The notes under the pieces were generated by a model. The model was not told where the DNA came from and ran no database searches. It was given only the letters and a program-made list of their open reading frames with translations. A stretch of DNA of 64,000 bases from Rariglobus sp041662485 (GTDB taxonomy: Bacteria; Verrucomicrobiota; Verrucomicrobiia; Opitutales; Opitutaceae): contig JBAZSJ010000009.1 in assembly GCA_041662485.1 (NCBI GenBank), forward strand, positions 69,164-133,163, written 5' to 3'. Positions 1 through 6,609 of this stretch are shown here, piece by piece (positions within the stretch are counted from its first letter, which is position 1; each line of letters starts with the position of its first letter). The position numbers were made by a program, and so were the translations under genes.

Positions 1-42
1 GGGGGCGATCATCACAAACAACCAGACAAGGCGGCGTTCCAT
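1..42 (-). CDS. N-terminal fragment of a gene running off the left edge
   Basis: Reading leftwards from an ATG whose complement is at 40-42, fourteen codons stay open to the window edge and give MERRLVWLFVMIAP. A charged start followed by a hydrophobic run fits a signal peptide or first membrane segment. It lies 53 bp downstream of the fabF-like gene on the same strand, with a REP-like hairpin between, so it could be the next gene of that unit. Too little is visible to name it. Confidence 0.4.
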   Translation of the reverse strand, partial: MERRLVWLFVMIAP

Positions 43-54
43 TGGGTTTGGCAG

Positions 55-80
55 GTAGGGCGGGTTATCCTTGATCCGCC
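55..80. repeat. REP-like half element (GTAG head)
   Basis: GTAG at 55-58 is followed by GGCGG (59-63) and its complement CCGCC (76-80). The opening bases match the fuller elements at 8303 and 10365 (GTAGGGCGGG). The stem is short and no inverted partner is seen, so it may be a decayed copy. Confidence 0.4.
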
Positions 81-95
81 GGGGTTCGCGTTTGC

Positions 96-1421
96 TTAAA
101 CCGCGCTGAACGCCAGCGAGCAGTTCGTGCCTCCGAAGCCGAAGCAGTTGGCGAGCGCGCCGCGCACCGGCTTTTTGACGGCGGTGTTGGGCGTCACGTT
201 GATCCCCAGCGCGGCGATGGCCGGGTCCAGGTTTTCAAGATTGATGGTGGGCGGCACGATGCCGTCGCGAATCGCCATCACCGCCGCAAACGCGCCCATC
301 GCGCCCGCGCCGCCGAGAAGGTGTCCGGTCATGGACTTCACGCCGCTGACGTGGAGCTTGTCCTTGTTGCTGGCGAACACCGCCGCGATCGCGGCCGACT
401 CCTCCCCGTCGCCGCCGGGCGTCGAAGTGGCGTGGGCCGAAACGTAGTCGATCTCGTCCGGAGCCATGCCCGCCGAAACAAGCGCCGAGCGCATGGAGCG
501 CTGGGAGCCCTCGGCGTTCGGCGCAAGGGACGAGAGGTGGTAGGCGTCCGCCGAGGCGCCGTAACCGCGCAGTTCGGCGTAGATCCGCGCACCGCGTTTC
601 ACGGCATGTTCATACTCTTCGAGAACAAACACGACCGCGCCCTCGGAAAGCACGAAGCCGTCGCGCGCCGCGTCGTAAGGGCGCGAGGCCTTTTCGGGCG
701 CGTCGTTTCGGGTCGAGAGCGCGCGCATCTGCGCGAACGCCCCGAGCACCAGCGGCGTGATAGCCGCCTCCGCGCCACCCGAGATCATCACGTCGACGTC
801 GCCGCGCGCGATGGACGCCGCCGCCTCGCCCAGCGAGTGGCCGCTCGTCGCGCAAGCCGAGGCGACGGACATGTTGGGCCCGCGGCAGTCGAGCAGCAGG
901 CTCACCTGGCCGGCGAGCAGGTTGGGCGCGACCTGAATGATGAAGAAAGGAGAAATCTTGCGGAAACCACCCGCCTTGAACGTGTCGTGCATCGACTCGA
1001 CCTCCGGCTGTCCGCCCATGGCCACGCCTAAGACCACGCCGATCCTCTCGGGATTGAGCGCGGCGCGATGCGCGTCGAGCCCCGAGTCCGCATAAGCCTC
1101 GACCGCCGCCGCCGCCCCGAGATGCGTGAAGCGCCCGAACTTCTTGGCGTCCTTCGGAGAAAACACCGTCGTCAACGCCTCGCCGCCGGGTCCGCGCGGG
1201 TGCAGCGGCGCGGGCAGCGGACGCGTGGGCTCGAAGCCCTTGACCTCGCCCGCGATGTGCGCGGTGCAGCCCGTGGCATCGAATCGCGTGAGCGTGGCGA
1301 TGCCGGAACGACCGGCGGTCAGGCCGGCCCAGTTGTCGGGCGCGTTAAGGCCGAGTGGACTGACCGCACCGAGACCGGTGACCACCACACGACGACGAAC
1401 GGAGGGTTGGGAGGTATGCAT
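96..1421 (-). CDS. fabF: beta-ketoacyl-ACP synthase II-type (FabF-like)
   Basis: A 441-residue thiolase-fold condensing enzyme, expected to elongate acyl-ACP with malonyl-ACP in cytosolic fatty acid or polyketide-like synthesis. The catalytic triad is visible: Cys190 in SVASACATS, His330 in SAHATSTP and His367 in KSMTGHLLGGAG, with the conserved Lys362. The C-terminal FGFGGTNCSL motif is present. A proline/glycine-rich stretch at about residues 68-86 looks like an insertion relative to typical FabF. No acyl carrier protein gene is adjacent in the window, so a specialised ketosynthase is possible. The ATG at 1421 gives a normal N-terminus (RRVVVTGLGAVSPLG). Confidence 0.88.
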   Translation of the reverse strand: MHTSQPSVRRRVVVTGLGAVSPLGLNAPDNWAGLTAGRSGIATLTRFDATGCTAHIAGEVKGFEPTRPLPAPLHPRGPGGEALTTVFSPKDAKKFGRFTHLGAAAAVEAYADSGLDAHRAALNPERIGVVLGVAMGGQPEVESMHDTFKAGGFRKISPFFIIQVAPNLLAGQVSLLLDCRGPNMSVASACATSGHSLGEAAASIARGDVDVMISGGAEAAITPLVLGAFAQMRALSTRNDAPEKASRPYDAARDGFVLSEGAVVFVLEEYEHAVKRGARIYAELRGYGASADAYHLSSLAPNAEGSQRSMRSALVSAGMAPDEIDYVSAHATSTPGGDGEESAAIAAVFASNKDKLHVSGVKSMTGHLLGGAGAMGAFAAVMAIRDGIVPPTINLENLDPAIAALGINVTPNTAVKKPVRGALANCFGFGGTNCSLAFSAV

Positions 1422-1552
1422 GAGAAGATGAACCCCGACTTATCGCGAGACCGGGCGGTCCCTACAATTTCAAACTGAGGACGGTCAAAACACTTGCGAC
1501 AGGGGGCTTTGACTTTGGCGATGGCAGACTTTTGACTCCCCGCCCTTTCAAC

Positions 1553-2050
1553 ATGTCGCAGCTACATCCTTACTGGCGCATGGAATACATTGAGGCGCCG
1601 CGCATGCCCGAGCTGCAGCGCCCCTTCACCGAACTGCCCGCGCTGGGCGACGACCGCAAGGCCCTCATCGTTCACCGCACCGCGTTGTCCTACCTCATGC
1701 TCAACCGGTTTCCCTACAACCCCGGGCACCTGCTCGCCATCCCCTTCCGCGAGGTGTCCGACATCGAGGAGCTCACACCCGCTGAAAACGCCGATCTTTT
1801 TGCCATCATCACCTTCGGGAAAAAGCTCCTGCGCGCCGCCATGAAGCCGGACGGTTTCAACATCGGCTTCAACCTTGGCGCTTCCGCCGGCGGCAGCATC
1901 GCCCACCTTCACGGCCACATCGTCCCCCGTTGGAACGGCGACAACAACTTCATGCCCGTGCTCGGCCAGACCCGCATTCTTCCCCAGGCCCTCGAATCCA
2001 CCTGGGAACGCCTCGCCGCCGAGGCCGCGAGAATGACAAATGCCCAATGA
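1553..2050 (+). CDS. HIT family nucleotide hydrolase/phosphorylase
   Basis: A histidine-triad protein of 165 residues counted from ATG 1553 (MSQLHPYW). An upstream in-frame TTG at 1532 is less likely. The triad HLHGH at residues 118-122, followed by IVPRW, is the nucleotide-binding and catalytic signature. The spacing and the NRFPYNPGHL segment resemble Ap4A phosphorylase-like HIT proteins, which act on dinucleoside polyphosphates or AMP conjugates. The last codons (RMTNAQ) and the stop fall inside a dispersed repeat arm starting at 2031, so the native C-terminus may have been replaced by repeat sequence. Confidence 0.85.
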   Translation: MSQLHPYWRMEYIEAPRMPELQRPFTELPALGDDRKALIVHRTALSYLMLNRFPYNPGHLLAIPFREVSDIEELTPAENADLFAIITFGKKLLRAAMKPDGFNIGFNLGASAGGSIAHLHGHIVPRWNGDNNFMPVLGQTRILPQALESTWERLAAEAARMTNAQ

Positions 2051-2115
2051 CAAATTCCGAATGATGACCCTCAAGCCACTTTCCGTCCGCTTTTCCTTCT
2101 CGGTCATTGGTCATT
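2031..2115. repeat. dispersed repeat arms of the TCATT(G/C)G type, inverted
   Basis: The left arm (2031-2069) contains AATGACAAATGCCCAATGAC and AATGATGACC. The right arm (2101-2115) is CGGTCATTGGTCATT, largely its reverse complement. The left arm encodes the end of the HIT protein and the right arm abuts the phoH ribosome-binding site. The TCATTGG unit is the same as that found in-frame in three genes further on. Confidence 0.7.
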
Positions 2116-2126
2116 AAGGAGCCAGC

Positions 2127-3110
2127 ATGGCGACTCGCACCCTCCACTTCCCTTCACCCCGCCACCTCCACCAGCTCTACGCCGGTCGCGAGGAAAACCT
2201 CGCCTTCATCGAGAAACACCTCGGCGTGACCCTCGTCACCCGCGAGGACTGGCTGAAGATCGACGGCGAAGAGGCCGCCATCGCCCAGCTCGAAACGCTC
2301 TTCGGCTTCCTCAACGAGGCCCGCGCCCAAGGTGTCGCCATTCGCACGCCCGACCTCGTCCGCTTCGTGGAATGCGTCGCCCGCGGCGAGGCGGAGCAAC
2401 TCCGCGCGCTCTTCGGCAAGCCGCTCGTCATCGCCACCAACCGCAAGACCATCGTCCCGAAGACGCTCGGCCAGAAACTCTACCTCCAGTCGATCCAGAC
2501 GCACTCGCTCGTCTTCGGCATCGGCCCCGCCGGCACGGGGAAAACCTATCTCGCGATGGCCGCCGCCATTTCCGCCCTCCTGAAAAACGAGGTCGAGCGC
2601 ATCATCCTCACCCGCCCCGCCGTCGAGGCCGGCGAAACCCTCGGCTTTCTCCCCGGCGATCTCCGCGAAAAAATCCTGCCCTACCTGCGCCCGCTCTACG
2701 ACGCGATGGGCGACATGCTCGACCCCGAGGACATCACCCGCCTCACCGAGAAGGGCATCATCGAGATCGCCCCGCTCGCCTACATGCGCGGACGCACGCT
2801 TTCACGCTCCTTCATCGTTCTCGACGAGGCGCAGAACACCACGCCCGAGCAGATGATGATGTTCCTCACCCGTCTCGGCGAAGACTCCAAAATGGTCGTC
2901 ACCGGCGACATCACCCAGATAGACCTGCCCCGTTCCAAGCAGTCCGGCCTGCTCGAGGTCCAGCGCATCCTGCGCGACGTGCCCGGCATCGAGTTTCACC
3001 AGTTCAGCGGCGCCGATGTCGTCCGCCATCCGCTCGTCCTCAAGATCATCGAGGCCTACGAGCGCTACAAGAACCCCATCGCCGCCAGCGATGAAGACGA
3101 GGCCCGTTAA
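2127..3110 (+). CDS. phoH: PhoH-like P-loop ATPase
   Basis: A 327-residue PhoH-like ATPase. Walker A GPAGTGKT is at residues 133-140 and Walker B FIVLDEAQN at about 229-237, followed by the family's TTPEQMMMFLTRLG block. Family members are cytosolic ATPases linked to RNA metabolism and commonly sit beside ybeY. Here the gene starts a compact plus-strand run, with only 3 bp before pgpH. AAGGAG at 2116-2121 gives one of the few clear Shine-Dalgarno sites in the window and fixes the ATG at 2127. Confidence 0.95.
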   Translation: MATRTLHFPSPRHLHQLYAGREENLAFIEKHLGVTLVTREDWLKIDGEEAAIAQLETLFGFLNEARAQGVAIRTPDLVRFVECVARGEAEQLRALFGKPLVIATNRKTIVPKTLGQKLYLQSIQTHSLVFGIGPAGTGKTYLAMAAAISALLKNEVERIILTRPAVEAGETLGFLPGDLREKILPYLRPLYDAMGDMLDPEDITRLTEKGIIEIAPLAYMRGRTLSRSFIVLDEAQNTTPEQMMMFLTRLGEDSKMVVTGDITQIDLPRSKQSGLLEVQRILRDVPGIEFHQFSGADVVRHPLVLKIIEAYERYKNPIAASDEDEAR

Positions 3111-3113
3111 CCG

Positions 3114-5477
3114 ATGTTAAGCTCGCTTAAAAACTTCTTCCGCCACGAAAAGCCGCGCACGCGCAAGACCGCCACGGTGTCCGGCACCGTGGAGTTTCTT
3201 GAAACCAGCCGCGTCGTCACTCTGCTCATCTTCGTCGCGACCATCGCGTTGATCGTGCTGATCAGCTTCGTCGGCGTCTCGACCGTCAACCTGCCCGTCC
3301 TCACCAACCAGCTCGCGAGCGTCCGTATCACCGCCGGCGCCCCTTTCTCCTACGAGAGCAAGGAAAAGACCCGCGCCGCCGTGGAGCAGATGCGCGACCG
3401 CGTCCCGCCCGTCTACCGGCTCGACTACGATTCGCTCCAGCAATTCGACACCAACCTCCGCGAGCTGCTCGCCGACCTCGACACTTTCGAACGCACCCAC
3501 CCCGCCAACTCGGCCTTCACCGCCAGCGTCAAACCCGATTTCGCCTCAGTGGTGAACGCCTTCAACGCCAAGGGCCCCTACCACGTCGGCACCGAGGACA
3601 TCACCGCTCTCTTCAAGGTCGGCGACGCCGCCGCCCGCACCGCCTCGGTGGACACCGGCCTGCGCATCCTCCGCGAAATCTACAATCAGGGCGTCCACGA
3701 CGACCGCTCCTTCGGCGGCGCCGGCGACGTCGGGCGCGTGACGGTTTTCCAGGTCACCCGAGGCGACGGCACGATGACCCAGCAATCCTCCATCTCCATC
3801 GAGCAGGCCTTCGCCTACCTGCGCGTCAACCTCTCCGCCGAGACCGGCAACCGGGCCCTTTCCGGACCGCTGTTCCGCATCTTCCGAAACGGCATCACGC
3901 CCAACCTGATCTACGACCGCGACGCCACCCTGCGCCTGCAGGACGAGGCCCTGCGGACGTTCACCCCCGTCCGCGTGAACGTCACGCGCGACCAGACCAT
4001 CATCGAGCCCGGCACTCGCGTCACCCCCGAGCAATACGAGATGCTCGTCGCCCAGCGCGAGTTTCTGCTTGCCAGCGGTGCCTCCGCGCTCGACGACGGA
4101 CTCCAGCTTTTCGGCCGCGTCCTGCTCGTGCTCGCCATGGTCATGGCCAGCGTTTTCTACATCCGCCTTGAGGACGTGGAAACCCTCAACAGCAACGGCC
4201 GCCTCGGCCTGCTCGCCCTCGTCGTCATCATCAACCTCGCGCTTGTCCGCGTGACCTACGCGCTCGGCAGTCTGCCGTTCTTCGTCTATCATCCGCAGGA
4301 CGCCTCGATCCTCCCCTACCTCGCACCCACCGCCATCGCGCCACTGGTCGTCGCCATCCTGATCAACTCGGGCTCCGCGATTTTCGTCGCGCTGTTCATT
4401 TCCATCTTCACGAGCGTCATCTACGGCAACCGCCTCGACCTGCTCGTCATCACGTTTCTCGCCTCGGTCGTCGCCATTTTTTGCAGCCGCCACACCCGCA
4501 AGCGCGGCAACGTCGTGCGCGCCTCCGTCCTCGCCGGCCTCACCGTGGCGGTGTTCGCCCTGCTCGTCGGCGTGGTCGACCGGCTCGAGTTCCTCACCAT
4601 CCTCAAGCACATGGGCTCGGGGCTCATCACCGGCATCCTCACCGGCATCGTCGTCGTCGGCCTGCTGCCCGTCCTCGAGGGCCTCTTCAAGCGCACAACC
4701 GACATCACGCTCCTCGAGCTGACCGACTACAACCATCCGCTCCTCCGCCTCATGCAGATGGAAGCGCCCGGCACCTACCACCATTCGCTCGTCGTCGCCC
4801 AGCTCTCCGAAAACGCCGCCTCCGCCATCGGCGCGAACCCGCTCCTCGCCCGCGTCTGCGCCCTTTTCCATGACATCGGCAAGACCGCCAAGCCCGAGTA
4901 TTTTTCCGAAAACCAAAGCGACGGCGTCAATCCCCACGACGACAACAACCCCTCCCTCTCCGCGCTCATCATCAAGAGCCACGTGAAGGACGGCGTGGAC
5001 CTCGCCCTCAAGCACAAGCTCCCCCGCGCCGTGCTCGACGTCATCCAGCAGCACCACGGCACCAGCCTCATCCGCTACTTCTACCACCGCGCCGTCACCG
5101 ACACGCGCTCGCCGCTCCCCGGTTTCGCCTCGCGCAATCCTTTCGCCCCCGGACTCGACCCCGCGCCCGTCAGCGAGACCACCTACCGCTACGACGGCCC
5201 CAAGCCCCAGTTCAAGGAAAGCGCCATCATCAACCTCGCCGACGGCGTCGAGGCCGCCTCGCGCTCCCTCCGCAAGGTCACCCCGCAGCACCTCGGCGAA
5301 CTCATCGACCAGATCTTCCACGACCGCATGGAGGACGGCCAGCTCGACGAAGCCCCGCTCACCCTCGAAGAACTCGGCAAGATCAAGACGAGCTTCACCT
5401 TTACCTTGCTCAACATGCTTCACGGTCGCGTGACCTATCCCTCCGCGCCGGAGCCCGAGAAGCCCGCGCAGGCCTGA
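3114..5477 (+). CDS. pgpH: 7TM-HD membrane phosphohydrolase (PgpH/YqfF type)
   Basis: A 787-residue membrane protein. An N-terminal transmembrane helix (about residues 30-55) is followed by a large extracytoplasmic domain, then several hydrophobic helices (about 335-520). A C-terminal HD domain begins near YHHSLVVAQLSENAA and carries the HDIGK metal motif. The best-studied relative, Listeria PgpH, degrades c-di-AMP; that activity is inferred here from architecture only. The order phoH-pgpH-ybeY is a widely conserved neighbourhood. The C-terminal tail extends past the HD core with a proline-rich linker around residues 665-705. Confidence 0.93.
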   Translation: MLSSLKNFFRHEKPRTRKTATVSGTVEFLETSRVVTLLIFVATIALIVLISFVGVSTVNLPVLTNQLASVRITAGAPFSYESKEKTRAAVEQMRDRVPPVYRLDYDSLQQFDTNLRELLADLDTFERTHPANSAFTASVKPDFASVVNAFNAKGPYHVGTEDITALFKVGDAAARTASVDTGLRILREIYNQGVHDDRSFGGAGDVGRVTVFQVTRGDGTMTQQSSISIEQAFAYLRVNLSAETGNRALSGPLFRIFRNGITPNLIYDRDATLRLQDEALRTFTPVRVNVTRDQTIIEPGTRVTPEQYEMLVAQREFLLASGASALDDGLQLFGRVLLVLAMVMASVFYIRLEDVETLNSNGRLGLLALVVIINLALVRVTYALGSLPFFVYHPQDASILPYLAPTAIAPLVVAILINSGSAIFVALFISIFTSVIYGNRLDLLVITFLASVVAIFCSRHTRKRGNVVRASVLAGLTVAVFALLVGVVDRLEFLTILKHMGSGLITGILTGIVVVGLLPVLEGLFKRTTDITLLELTDYNHPLLRLMQMEAPGTYHHSLVVAQLSENAASAIGANPLLARVCALFHDIGKTAKPEYFSENQSDGVNPHDDNNPSLSALIIKSHVKDGVDLALKHKLPRAVLDVIQQHHGTSLIRYFYHRAVTDTRSPLPGFASRNPFAPGLDPAPVSETTYRYDGPKPQFKESAIINLADGVEAASRSLRKVTPQHLGELIDQIFHDRMEDGQLDEAPLTLEELGKIKTSFTFTLLNMLHGRVTYPSAPEPEKPAQA

Positions 5478-5487
5478 TTTCATTTCC

Positions 5488-5964
5488 ATGCCCGACCTCC
5501 GCCCGATCGACATCCGCAACGCCCACCCGCGCCTGCGCCTCGACAAAAAAGCCGTCGCCAAAGTCATCCATACGCTCGACGCGCATCGCAATCGTTTCGA
5601 CGGCGGCTGCCCCGACGGAGAACTTTCTCTCGCATTCCTGACGGACAAGGCCCTCGCCAAACTCCACGGCGATTTTCTCGACGACCCGACCACGACCGAC
5701 GTCATTACTTTTGATGGCCAGCCCGCGCTCGGCGTCGCCGGCGAGGTCTGCGTCTCCGCCGACACCGCCGCCACGTTCGCCAAGACACACGGCAAGAAGT
5801 TCAGCGAGGAACTCACCCTCTACGTCGTCCACGGCTGGTTGCACCTCGCCGGCTACGACGATCTCGTCCCCGCCAAAAAACGCCGCATGCGCGCCGCCGA
5901 AGCCCGCGCCATGACCGTTCTGCGCGCTGCAAAAGCCGTCCCCGTCTTCGTGCTGAGGCCGTAA
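5488..5964 (+). CDS. ybeY: endoribonuclease YbeY
   Basis: A 158-residue YbeY, the metal-dependent RNase involved in 16S rRNA 3' end maturation and ribosome quality control. The signature reads HGWLHLAGYDD. The first two histidine ligands are present, but the third metal ligand, usually His in GYDH, is Asp. Asp at this place also occurs, from memory, in some other phyla such as Bacteroidota, so activity is probably kept. The gene sits 10 bp after pgpH and 20 bp before recO, probably co-transcribed with both. Confidence 0.92.
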   Translation: MPDLRPIDIRNAHPRLRLDKKAVAKVIHTLDAHRNRFDGGCPDGELSLAFLTDKALAKLHGDFLDDPTTTDVITFDGQPALGVAGEVCVSADTAATFAKTHGKKFSEELTLYVVHGWLHLAGYDDLVPAKKRRMRAAEARAMTVLRAAKAVPVFVLRP

Positions 5965-5984
5965 CGTCCGCCGACACGCAGTTC

Positions 5985-6602
5985 ATGTCCGGCCCCTCTC
6001 TCACCACCGACGCCATCATCCTCCTGAAACGTCACCCCGCCGACGCCTTTCAGACCTTCTCCGCCTTCTCGCCCGGTCACGGCCTGATACGCGTCATCCA
6101 GCGCATCCCGCAAAAACCCACCGCGGCGCACGTCACTCTCGATCTCTTCGACGAAGTCTCCTTTCTCCTCGAAGGCGCCCCGCAGGGAGACGCCTGGTTC
6201 GTGAAGGAAACCCGCCTCGTCGCCCGCCACGGCGGCATCGGCCGCAACTACGAAGCCCTCGTGCGCGCCTCCTCCTTTGCCACGCTCGTCAGTCGAAATC
6301 CCGTTCCCGAGGAAAGCCGCGCCGCCGTCCACGCCCTGCTGCACACCGCCTTCACGTCCTTCGCCTCCTCCAACCAGCCGGACATCGTCTACCTGAAAAG
6401 CCTCTACTGCTTCGCGCGCGACGAAGGCTACCCCGTAAAACAGCAGTGGTTCCCCGCTCTCACGCCATCCGACCGCGAACTCGCCGCCTCACTGCTCAAC
6501 CTTCCCCTCGCCGAGCAAACCGTCTCTCCTTCCGACGCCACCCGCCTTCTCCTGCGACTTGAGGACTACCTCCGCCGCCACACGGAAATCGTGCTCGATT
6601 GA
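5985..6602 (+). CDS. recO: DNA repair protein RecO (short form)
   Basis: A RecO-like protein of 205 residues. The N-terminus (TTDAIILLKRHPADAFQTFS) matches the OB-fold start of RecO, followed by a helical region. RecO loads RecA with RecR during recombinational repair. It is shorter than the usual 230-250 residues, and no cysteine zinc knuckle is visible. Its position after ybeY and 7 bp before a nuclease-helicase gene supports a DNA repair role. Assignment rests on the N-terminal motif and context. Confidence 0.8.
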   Translation: MSGPSLTTDAIILLKRHPADAFQTFSAFSPGHGLIRVIQRIPQKPTAAHVTLDLFDEVSFLLEGAPQGDAWFVKETRLVARHGGIGRNYEALVRASSFATLVSRNPVPEESRAAVHALLHTAFTSFASSNQPDIVYLKSLYCFARDEGYPVKQQWFPALTPSDRELAASLLNLPLAEQTVSPSDATRLLLRLEDYLRRHTEIVLD

Positions 6603-6609
6603 ACAGCGC

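Noticed and set aside
3546..5816. A long open frame opposite pgpH and ybeY
   Set aside because: Antisense to intact conserved genes, with no recognisable motifs; most of it is Glu/Ala/Asp/Gly/Val.
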